From DASRHT01 sp035293765 (GTDB lineage Bacteria > Chloroflexota > Ktedonobacteria > Ktedonobacterales > Ktedonobacteraceae): a DNA stretch of 64,000 bases. Positions 33,708-42,700 of the stretch are shown piece by piece. The position numbers and the translations under genes were made by a program. The notes beneath the pieces were generated by a model, which was not told the origin of the DNA, made no database searches, and was given only the letters and a program-made list of their open reading frames with translations. Positions within the stretch are counted from its first letter, which is position 1. Each line of letters begins with the position of its first letter. Where the stretch lies: assembly GCA_035293765.1 (NCBI GenBank), contig DATGMF010000052.1, positions 1 through 64,000 on the forward strand, written 5' to 3'.

Positions 33708-35660
33708 TTATAGGTATTGCTCCAACCAGTGCAGGTGGCGTTCCATAGAGTCCCGCCAGTGCGTTCGCTCACTCAAGCCATGCCCTTCGCGCGGATATAC
33801 CACCAGTTCGACCGGGACATCGCGCTCGCGCAGGGCGCGGTAAAAAGCGTAGGCTTGCGCGACCGGTACCGCGGGATCGTCCTCGCCATGCATGATTAGC
33901 GTCGGCGTCGTCACGCGGTCGGCATAAGTAATGGGCGAGTGCCGGTGGTAGACTTCGGGATTCTTCAGTGGATCGGCAGCTAGCAGCAGTATATCCGCGT
34001 CGGGAATATTGGTCTGCGCGTGCATATTCAGCCAGTCCGAGATGCCAGCGCCCATCATCGCCGCTTTGAAACGCTGGCACTGCGTCACTGCCCAGGCGGT
34101 CAGGAAGCCGCCATTGCTCCAGCCGCCGATGCCGACCCTTTCGCCATCGACCAGACCCTGCTTCACCAGATATTCGACGCCGTTGAGAATATCCTGGAAG
34201 TCCTTGCCTCCCATATCACCAAGCACGGCATCGGCAAAAGCTGCACCATGACCCCAGCTCCCGCGCATATTGGGCTTAAACACGGCAAAGCCAGCCGCCG
34301 CAAAAAAATGCGTGGAACCGTCAAAGTAATCACATTCCGCCCCCGACGGCCCTCCATGTACATCAACGTAAAGCGGAGGAAGCGCGCCGTCTTTATGCGT
34401 GAGTGGAGGCGTGAAGAGGCCGTCAATGCGCCAGCCATCCACACTTTTATAGTGAATGCGCTGCGTCGTTGCCAGGGGCAGCGTTTCTTCCACCAGCGGG
34501 TTCAGGCGCGAGAGACGCTTCCATTGAACGCTTTTTGCCTTTTCGCCCTCGTAGACCAGCTCCCCCAACCAGACATCTGGCGGCTGCCGGTAACTTGAGT
34601 GCAGGGTCGCAAAACTGCGGCAGTCAGATGTAACCGAGAGATTGGGCTGATCCCACTGCATCACAAAATCTTCTGCCAGCAGTGTCACCATGCCATTGTT
34701 GCTATCAACCATGCCAATCTGGTGGGTCACATCCTTACAGGCGGTATAAAGCAGATGCCGCCCATCAGACATCCAGCGACACCAGGAGGGGCTGGAGGTG
34801 ATGCCGGGCGTTATATTGCGTATTTCACCGCTCTCAAGAGCCACTGTGAAGATATCGCCGCTACCACGCCCCGGATCGCTCCATCTGCCAGATATATAGG
34901 CAATCTGCTTGCCATCGGGCGACCAGGCCAGGGCTCTAGCCGGACAGGTGAGCTGAGTAACCTGACGTACCGCTCCCCCTTCGGCAGCTACGACGCCGAT
35001 CTGGCTATGATACCAGTCCGTCTCTTCCGGCCCTTTCGAATAATAGAGGGCCAGTTGCTTGCTATCGGGCGACCAGCTATACTCCCAGACGGTCATGCCG
35101 GTGGGCGTTATCGGCTCTGGCATCGCGTGCTCAGGACGAATCGCCCACAAACGGCGATGGCGTGCGGGCGCCATCACTTTAGGATCGCTGCCTGGCTCCT
35201 CGCCCTCCACAGAGATAAAGGAGATGCGGCAGCCATCCGGCGACCATTGCAGATCGCTCACGCCATTGGGCATTTTGCAGAGACGCGTGGCCGTTCCACC
35301 TTCCGCGGATATGAGGTACACCTGTGACTTTTCCTTGTCCCCCTCTTCCTGAGCAATAAAGGCCAGTTGCTTGCCATCAGGCGACCAGCGGGGGCTATGC
35401 TCTTCTCGCTTTCCTGTGATGAACGGGCGCGGCTGACCATCGGCAATATCAACTATCCAGATATGCCCACGATGTTTTTGCTCGCCGGGGGGAATCGCTC
35501 GCACCACAAAAGCAACGCGCTTGCCATCTGGCGCAATATTGGCATCACCCGGGAAACGCATATCCAGCAGAGCATCTAACATCGTCGCAATACGTGCCTC
35601 TTGTAGAGTATCCTTATCTGTATGTGCGGCAGAAGCGGCATCTGTTCGTGGTTCGTTCAA
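33708..35660 (-). CDS. S9-family prolyl oligopeptidase / acylaminoacyl peptidase
   Basis: An N-terminal WD40/PD40-like propeller (repeated RWSPDGKQLAFI-type blades) is followed by a C-terminal hydrolase domain with VDVHGGPSG, nucleophile Ser in GGWSNGGFLTAW, Asp in LIMHGEDDPAVP and His in REGHGLSERTH. No signal peptide, so probably cytoplasmic, cutting short or N-acylated peptides. I choose TTG 35660 (650 aa): GGAGAGGAG lies 8 bases before it, and the open frame upstream has no site. Confidence 0.92.
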   Translation of the reverse strand: MNEPRTDAASAAHTDKDTLQEARIATMLDALLDMRFPGDANIAPDGKRVAFVVRAIPPGEQKHRGHIWIVDIADGQPRPFITGKREEHSPRWSPDGKQLAFIAQEEGDKEKSQVYLISAEGGTATRLCKMPNGVSDLQWSPDGCRISFISVEGEEPGSDPKVMAPARHRRLWAIRPEHAMPEPITPTGMTVWEYSWSPDSKQLALYYSKGPEETDWYHSQIGVVAAEGGAVRQVTQLTCPARALAWSPDGKQIAYISGRWSDPGRGSGDIFTVALESGEIRNITPGITSSPSWCRWMSDGRHLLYTACKDVTHQIGMVDSNNGMVTLLAEDFVMQWDQPNLSVTSDCRSFATLHSSYRQPPDVWLGELVYEGEKAKSVQWKRLSRLNPLVEETLPLATTQRIHYKSVDGWRIDGLFTPPLTHKDGALPPLYVDVHGGPSGAECDYFDGSTHFFAAAGFAVFKPNMRGSWGHGAAFADAVLGDMGGKDFQDILNGVEYLVKQGLVDGERVGIGGWSNGGFLTAWAVTQCQRFKAAMMGAGISDWLNMHAQTNIPDADILLLAADPLKNPEVYHRHSPITYADRVTTPTLIMHGEDDPAVPVAQAYAFYRALRERDVPVELVVYPREGHGLSERTHWRDSMERHLHWLEQYL

Positions 35661-35805
35661 TATGAAGGCTCCTCTCCTATTGTTATTCCTTACGATCTTC
35701 CGTAGCAATATCATACCACCTGTGCCGATGAGTTTTTAGCTTATGCGGCTCACAGGCAATATCGTCATACGCATACATATTTCTGCCCGATATACTATCA
35801 AGCTC

Positions 35806-35834
35806 TTCGTAACTTTAATAAAACATGTTATAAT
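35806..35834 (+). promoter_or_regulatory. Promoter of the EAD-TIR gene
   Basis: Weak -35 TTCGTA (35806-35811), 17-bp spacer, consensus -10 TATAAT (35829-35834), 43 bp before the start at 35878. Confidence 0.5.
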
Positions 35835-35877
35835 TTTCGTGTAGGTATATCCTTAGTCAGAGTACGAGGTGCGTGAT

Positions 35878-36699
35878 ATGCAGGGTATTCCAGGCGCTAT
35901 GTATAAGCGTTTACGTGAAACTTTATTGGAGTGCGGCCCCTTCGATAATAATCGCCAGCTCAAAGCAATATTTGCCGATGCTGCACTTGCTCCCTGGCAT
36001 GATCGCATACCTGAAGCCAATAACTCAGCCGACCGGGTGGAAGCAATCATCCACTTTTTGAGCAAGAAGTATCATAGTGAAACTCAGACCAACGCCCTTG
36101 TGCTCTTCCTAGAGGTATTAAAAAATCGCATTGATCAGCACGATGCTTGCTATGAACATCTGGCAAAGCTGGCAGCAGAACTGAACAGCTTATTTCCAGG
36201 CAAAGCCATCGCCGCCAATCCTCACCCGCATCATGTACCCCCTGCGCCTCCAGCCGCTCGCACAAAGATTTTTATTAGCTATAGCGATACAGATAAAAAA
36301 TATTTACAGGAGCTAAAACAACAGTTAGCGTTTTATATCCGTAACAATCAAATAGCTGTTTGGGATAACACAAACATTAAACCTGGCTCAAAATGGCAGG
36401 AAGAGATCGAGCTGGCTCTCAGGTCCACCAGAGTGGCCTTACTACTGATTAGCGCCGATTATCTGGCTTCGGACCTCATCGCCAATTATGAGCTACCCCT
36501 GCTATTGGCGAAAGCCAGGAAGGGCGAGCTTATTTTAATATCCACGATTCTCAAGCACAGCGCCTTCGCAGACACAGAGCTTGCTCAATTTCAGCCCGTA
36601 AACGCTCCTTCCGAGCCACTTGCAATGATGTCTGCGCCTAAACGCAACGCCATATGGAAAGACATCACTGATAAACTCTTGCAAGCAATAAAAGAGTAA
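35878..36699 (+). CDS. EAD-TIR effector protein
   Basis: The 273-residue protein has an N-terminal all-helical domain (~1-95: MYKRLRETLLECGPFDNNRQ, PEANNSADRVEAIIHFLSKK) and a C-terminal TIR domain (~129-270: KIFISYSDTDKKYLQELKQQL, AVWDNTNIKPGSKWQEEI, ALLLISADYLAS). Glu205 in NYELPLLLA is at the place of the NADase Glu. The N-terminal domain matches the N-terminus of the VMAP protein next door, as expected for an effector-associated domain that docks by like-like contact. TIR domains of this kind degrade NAD+ or make cyclic ADP-ribose signals. ATG 35878 has GAGG 8 bases upstream; a GTG at 35869 is possible. Confidence 0.88.
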   Translation: MQGIPGAMYKRLRETLLECGPFDNNRQLKAIFADAALAPWHDRIPEANNSADRVEAIIHFLSKKYHSETQTNALVLFLEVLKNRIDQHDACYEHLAKLAAELNSLFPGKAIAANPHPHHVPPAPPAARTKIFISYSDTDKKYLQELKQQLAFYIRNNQIAVWDNTNIKPGSKWQEEIELALRSTRVALLLISADYLASDLIANYELPLLLAKARKGELILISTILKHSAFADTELAQFQPVNAPSEPLAMMSAPKRNAIWKDITDKLLQAIKE

Positions 36700-36783
36700 T
36701 TTGCGACTATGATTGCTTGCTGCATATTTCTTCCCAGCAAAAAAGGTAAGACCATCTAGAAGTGTATATATTACTTGATTTTG

Positions 36784-36812
36784 TTGACATGCCTATGTAC
36801 TCACTATATTAT
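36784..36812 (+). promoter_or_regulatory. Promoter of the VMAP-MoxR-vWA operon
   Basis: TTGACA (36784-36789), 17-bp spacer, TATTAT (36807-36812); a TATAAT three bases further (36810-36815) gives a 20-bp spacer. It lies 37-65 bp before the start at 36849, so the three-gene core can be expressed apart from the TIR gene. Confidence 0.6.
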
Positions 36813-36848
36813 AATACATAGCACTATATCGCTGAGGAAGTACTATAT

Positions 36849-38726
36849 ATGAGAACATTATCTACGCATCTTTTGAGCCGCTGTCGCACTGCATTGCTCA
36901 ATTGTGATAAGTTCAATTCTGATGAAGCACTAAAAACCGTTTTTCTGGTAGAAGAACTGATCTTTTATCAGGACACGCTTCCTCAAGCTAACAACCGAGA
37001 AGATCGCGTTGATAAACTGATCAAGTTTCTGATCGATAAGCAGTTTCACAATGGAGAACTTGTCTTTATTACATTTCTTAGAGTGTTATGCATCTATATC
37101 CATCCAGAAGATAAGCTCCATACAGAGATACGCCTGCTATGCATTGATATTGAGAGCGAGTGCTTCTTATTTGAAGCCTCGCAAGTTCCTGCTGACACGA
37201 CTGCAACAACTGTAGCTGAAGACCTCTATAATCAACCTGGTCTGCTAATAAAGATGGTCAAGAGCCTGCTCCAATGCCACCATATGCAGGACAGAGATCT
37301 GAGGGCAAAGGTGCTTGACCTCCTGCCAGTAGCGATCACTCAGGATATGCCAAAAAGCGACCAGAACTCTGATTTTCGGCATATCCTTCAGTTGCTCCAG
37401 CGCTGTTCCCGTTATCCAGCAGGGATGGACAAACTGGCGTACGCCCTCTATCAAAAAGAAGGGGAGTCTCCGCAGTGGCAAGCGTTCGATAGCTTGCTCC
37501 ACAGCATTTTCCCAAAAACGATTGTTACCTATACGCGCCTGCAACAGCTCCAATTCATTTTAAAAGCAGCAGCATGGCCCGATAAGGTCTTCAAAAGAGC
37601 CTATAAGATGTGCATCCCTGGTGACTGGCTCACCCTGGATAGCAAAGGTGTAGCCAATCTCCCCATGATGTTAGAAAATCTGGCAAATGCTCCTTTGCAG
37701 AACGAGGGAACTTTTCCTCTTTTAGCATTTGCCCAATACCTCGCTTACTACGCTCAAAAGCAACAGGAGACAACCACACAGCAAGCTCTTAGCGCCTGGA
37801 TCGATAAAAGAGTCAAGGAATTAGGGTTAAGCACTGCTCAAATTGATAGATTGCGCAGCATCGTACAAGAGGAATACAGTTCTGATGTATATTACCTGCT
37901 TGTCACCCTTGAGCCAGACGAAGAGAGAAGCTTCTACATTCGGGCATGGCTGCTGGATAATGACTATAACGTTATCCAGAATGCGGGTATAGAGGTAATT
38001 GATGAGCCCATAACTCTTGAACATATACCAGATTTTCTTGACGAAGCACTCGAAAAGTGCGGTGATTACCTGGAAGGAGAGATAGACAAGCTCATCGTTG
38101 AGTTTGCTTTGCCAAACGAGCTCCTTTGCGAGCCTATCGATCATTGGCAGATCGATACCGGCATGGGACATGTAAAGCTGGGTATCCGGCATAAAGTGGT
38201 GATAAGATCACTGGAGCGCGCCCGCAAAAAGAAAATGTTGCCTCTGTGGAAAAGCAAATGGCAGGCATATCTGGAGTTCATCGATGGCAGACCTGCCCGC
38301 GCCCGCACGAAAGGTCCGATCTGGATTTGCGACCGGAAACATTGCGCCACGCAAGAAAGTATTGCTGCCGCTCTCAGGGATTCTTCTATTGTCTGCCTTG
38401 CCTTAACCTTTGTGCCTCCAGATCATGCAAGCGACCCTGATCATATATTTAACGTCATTTTAAGTTCAGGCATCCCAATAGCCCTCTGGCCGCGAGCATA
38501 TATTGGCGAACTACAATCTATCCGCCGCTTATTCAAATCATTCCTGGCCCAGAAAACGCTTGCCAGGATTCCAGATCTTGTATGGAAGCAGCGCCTTCAG
38601 GCTGGCGCAAGTAAAAATGGGCACCATCATGGGCATCACCTGACACTCCTGTGGGATGATCCGAACAGGCTACCGCCCACCACAACCGCCATGCAACTGC
38701 GAATGCCACCACGGAGAGGAGTTTAA
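36849..38726 (+). CDS. EAD-VMAP protein (vWA-MoxR associated protein)
   Basis: The 625-residue protein starts with an effector-associated domain (~1-95: LLSRCRTALLNCDKFNSDEA, LPQANNREDRVDKLIKFL) clearly related to that of the TIR protein. A helical middle region follows (~115-330). The C-terminal part (~345-620) matches the VMAP-C pattern: YYLLVTLEPDEERSFYIRAW, EFALPNELLCEPIDHW, RHKVVIRSLERARK and GIPIALWPRA. VMAP proteins are the third member of predicted vWA-MoxR-VMAP ternary systems and are thought to link sensing to effectors. The MoxR gene starts 6 bp after the stop. Confidence 0.85.
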   Translation: MRTLSTHLLSRCRTALLNCDKFNSDEALKTVFLVEELIFYQDTLPQANNREDRVDKLIKFLIDKQFHNGELVFITFLRVLCIYIHPEDKLHTEIRLLCIDIESECFLFEASQVPADTTATTVAEDLYNQPGLLIKMVKSLLQCHHMQDRDLRAKVLDLLPVAITQDMPKSDQNSDFRHILQLLQRCSRYPAGMDKLAYALYQKEGESPQWQAFDSLLHSIFPKTIVTYTRLQQLQFILKAAAWPDKVFKRAYKMCIPGDWLTLDSKGVANLPMMLENLANAPLQNEGTFPLLAFAQYLAYYAQKQQETTTQQALSAWIDKRVKELGLSTAQIDRLRSIVQEEYSSDVYYLLVTLEPDEERSFYIRAWLLDNDYNVIQNAGIEVIDEPITLEHIPDFLDEALEKCGDYLEGEIDKLIVEFALPNELLCEPIDHWQIDTGMGHVKLGIRHKVVIRSLERARKKKMLPLWKSKWQAYLEFIDGRPARARTKGPIWICDRKHCATQESIAAALRDSSIVCLALTFVPPDHASDPDHIFNVILSSGIPIALWPRAYIGELQSIRRLFKSFLAQKTLARIPDLVWKQRLQAGASKNGHHHGHHLTLLWDDPNRLPPTTTAMQLRMPPRRGV

Positions 38727-38732
38727 TTCACA

Positions 38733-39725
38733 ATGGACGATTGGAAAATTTATAGAGGTAAGGGAGAACCGCACGATGACATAACGCGCCTTCCTCTACC
38801 TCCTCCCTGGCGCACATTCACAGGCAAAATCATCGACATTCCTCAGATGGACGAAGACGACGCGTTTATGCAACGTATGCTTGCCAGAGGTGAGGTATTT
38901 CAAGCAAGCGAAGAAGTCGTTGAGCTGGTGAATGCCGCCCTCTATTTACGACGCCCTCTGCTTGTCAGCGGCAAGCCCGGATGCGGCAAATCATCCCTTG
39001 CCTACGCCGTTGCGCGTGAATTGCGACTCGGCCCCGTACTACGCTGGTCAATCACCACCCGCACAACCCTGGCGGATGGACTCTACTCTTACGATGCTAT
39101 CGGTCGTTTGCAGGATACCGCTCACTGGAAAGACACCGGAGCTGATCAACCTTCTCCCGATATCGGGCAGTATATACGTCTTGGCCCGTTGGGCGCCGCA
39201 TTGCTTCCTTCTGCGCGGCCACGCGTGCTGCTGATTGATGAGATCGATAAAAGTGACATCGACCTGCCGAATGACCTGCTGCATATCTTCGAAGAGGGAG
39301 AGTTTGATATTCCCGAACTGGTCCGTATCTCTCAGCACCAGCGATTTGTTGATGTCTACTATGGACGCAATGGCGCGGCCAAAGTGACTATCGAAGAGGG
39401 ACATGTGCATTGCCATGCCTTCCCCTTCATCGTGCTGACCAGTAATGAGGAACGAGAGTTCCCGCCGGCGTTCTTGAGGCGCTGCCTCCGTCTCGATATG
39501 AAACCTCCGACCAAAGAAGAGCTTGCCAGCATTGTTGAGTCTCATCTGGGCGCCGACATTTTGCCGCTTGCCAATCAGCTTATCGATGAATTTCTCCAGG
39601 AACAGGTCAAAGGCGATCTGGCAACAGACCAGTTATTGAATGCCATCTATCTCTCTTCTCGTGGTATTGATGCGCGTGATAAGAAAACGATCTTCCGCGC
39701 CGTTTTGAGACAGCTCACAACATAG
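38733..39725 (+). CDS. MoxR-type AAA+ ATPase of the conflict system
   Basis: A 330-residue MoxR/AAA_5 ATPase: Walker A SGKPGCGKSSLA (~78-88), Walker B RVLLIDEIDKSD (~165-176), sensor-1 FIVLTSNEE, and arginine finger region PPAFLRRCLRL (~245-255). MoxR ATPases are chaperone-like partners of vWA proteins. It sits between the VMAP gene (6 bp) and the vWA gene (7 bp), giving the canonical ternary core in one operon. It probably powers remodelling of the vWA protein or effector release (inferred). Confidence 0.93.
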   Translation: MDDWKIYRGKGEPHDDITRLPLPPPWRTFTGKIIDIPQMDEDDAFMQRMLARGEVFQASEEVVELVNAALYLRRPLLVSGKPGCGKSSLAYAVARELRLGPVLRWSITTRTTLADGLYSYDAIGRLQDTAHWKDTGADQPSPDIGQYIRLGPLGAALLPSARPRVLLIDEIDKSDIDLPNDLLHIFEEGEFDIPELVRISQHQRFVDVYYGRNGAAKVTIEEGHVHCHAFPFIVLTSNEEREFPPAFLRRCLRLDMKPPTKEELASIVESHLGADILPLANQLIDEFLQEQVKGDLATDQLLNAIYLSSRGIDARDKKTIFRAVLRQLTT

Positions 39726-39732
39726 AAAAATC

Positions 39733-42700
39733 ATGATTGATAAGCTCATAGCCGCGTTGCAACAAGCTAACCTTGAGATGACGGCAAAAGAAGTTGCAGA
39801 TCTCTTATGGCTGGCATTACAAATGAACAATAGAGGAGGAGAAGCGAGCGTCGAACCGGACGCGGCTTCTCATCAGCCGCGATATGATGCAATTCCCCCT
39901 GCTCAGCAATTGCCGGACGACACAGCGAGTCCGCCATCACAATCACCCCCTCTCAGGGAAGAGCCTGTTGCGAATGTCTATTTAAAAACTCAACGCGCTC
40001 ATAGTAGCAGCACTGTTCAATCCTGGGCGATACCCTTCAAAAGCCCTGCTGCTCCGGCCCTCCCGCATGCGCTTGCTATAGCCCGAGCATTGCGACCTTT
40101 CATGCGCCGCTTTCCTTCTAAAACCACGTTTGTCTTCAATGAGCCTGCGACAGTACAGAAAATCGCTGAAACACAAAATAGCCTCTGGGCTCCTGTTGTG
40201 GACCCTCTTCCTATACGCTGGTTCGACATTGCGCTTGTTGTTGATGAAGGTCCCTCTATGCAGCTCTGGCGACAGACTATCGTTGAATTACGCACGCTAT
40301 TAGAGCATCACGGAGCCTTTCGCGATATACGACTCTGGAGGCTTGCGACCGATGATCCCGATCATGTACAGGTGTATGCAGGCTCAAGCAACATCAAGGA
40401 AGGCCGCGCGCACAGTCCTAAGGAGTTGATCGACCCCAGCGGGCGCAGGCTGATCCTCGTCGTGACGGATTGCGTATCTGCTGCCTGGCATAACGGTAAG
40501 GTCCAACAAATACTGGACCTGTGGGGTAAAAAAAATTTTGTCACGCTGATTCAAATGTTCCCTCGTCGCCTGTGGCACCAGACGGCTCTGCATCTCGCCG
40601 ATATGATACGGGTTGCTTCACCGCCCCGCAATGCGGCGAATATACAATTGAAGTTTCACCCGCCACGCCATGCTTTTGATCATTTTACTGCCGCCGATTA
40701 CTCTTTTGCTCTCCCTATAGTGACTTTAGAGCGCAGATCGCTTCTCCCCTGGGCCAGGATGATTGCAGGAACAGAAAGCAGAGTGGTCCCCGGCGCACTG
40801 TTTGAAAAAGATTTCCCCTCTCATCCTGATGATGTTGCCAGCGTGCAGCAAGAACACGTTCTTTCCGCCAAAAAACGCGTACAGCTCTTTCGCGCTAATG
40901 CATCTCCTACCGCGCGTAAACTCGCCGGGCTGCTGGCCGCCGCTCCCATACCGCTCAATCTCCATGTGATACGGCTGATTCAACATACCATGCTGCCGAC
41001 AGCCAGCCCGGTATATATCGCGGAGGTGCTGCTCGGCGGCCTGCTGGAACAAATTTACTCCGATGAAACCATCGACAGTTTCGACCACGCTGAGTATGAT
41101 TTTATTGCCGGCGTTCGTGACGAGCTGCTGAATATCGTACCAATAGCCGATGCCTATACTGTGCTGAAGGCAGTTTCACTTTTTGTGGAACAGCAGTACG
41201 GCCAGGCTCGCGATTTTCTGAGCCTTATCGGAGCTGCCGGGTCATCCGAGCAAGGGGTTGCCATCGCAGAGGAAAGTCTCCCCTTCGCGCAGATTGCAGC
41301 TACCGTGTTACAAAGGTTTGGCAAGGAGTTCGCAGCCTTCGCAGTCACGCTTGAACAACAGATGCAAACTCTAGATGCCCAGCCAGCAGCATATCTCCCC
41401 GCGCCCGATACCAATAGCCCAGGTTTATCCACCCGGCAAAGCAGCCTTCCCCCGACAGCCTCTGCAAGTCCCACTATTCCAGTGAGGTCTTTTGTCACCA
41501 AAACATGGTGCGGTCTGCAATGGACTGACTGGATTCCTTTTGATGCTCCTGATCTCAAGGCGCTACCAACTGGTCCAGGAGTCTATCGCGTCAGAGGCAT
41601 TGGAGGGTCCGAGATGTTCTATATAGGGCAGACGGGACAGAACTTACGCACAAGGATCGCGGACTTAATCTTTCATACTATGAGCGATCCTTCCCAAATG
41701 CCCTTCAGCGACGCTCATCCTGCCGCACCATTATTATGGAGCTGGAGGGATGCGACGGGGGTGAGTTTTGAATATTCTGCCGCGCCATTGACATTTTCCG
41801 CCGAGGATTGCGCAGCCTTCGTTTGTTACCTTTTATGGCAGTACCGCTTAGAGCAGGGAAGTTCACCCTTGTGCAATTATGATCGTCCCCATCCTCAATA
41901 TGTCAAATCAGAAAACAGCAGTACAGGACTCAGAGGATTTCGATTGGCTGGCACATTTAACAACGTCAGAAATACAAGTTTTGCCCCTTTACGTCTCATG
42001 GCGCAGCCTCATCAAAACACATGGATGGCCCTGGAATGGAGCGATCTCTATGCATTGCATATGGTGCAAATAACGCATATCGCACCATCACCAGGCGTCT
42101 ACAAAATTCTTGATGACGACACCGGGCAACTCCTTTGCGTTGGCTCTTCCACCCAACTGAGGACTACTTTCCAGAACCAGAGCCGAAGAAACTGGCGCTG
42201 TCCACATCCTGTTTTCGCATTCTCGGTCTTGCGTGATACGACTCCCCGCCAGATGGCAGAGATAGAAAGTGATCTGATCGGTGGCTATTACGCTCAGACA
42301 AAAGCTGCACCAGCGTTTCAGTTTGGGCAACACCTGGATAACGCGGGCGAGCAGAAGGAGCCCGAATCTAATGAGGCAGACATTACAGCGAAAATACTGG
42401 AGGTGAGAAAGAAAATCAATCATTCAACCGTGCTCGTGCTGGGTTCCAGAGCAGGTGCGCTATTCCGCAGCAAAAATCTCTATGAAATGCTTCGACAGTT
42501 CAGCAACCGCGATTTCAGCCGACTTTCTCAGACAGAACAATTCGCGGAATGCTACTCCTTGCTCACGAAAAACTTATTTTCTGAAACGGATATTCACGCT
42601 ATTTTAAGAAGTTCTCTACAAGATCAGTCTGTAACGAAAGTAGAGACCATCCTCGCAGAACTGGTGAAACGCGGCTATTTCAGTGAGATCATCTCAACCA

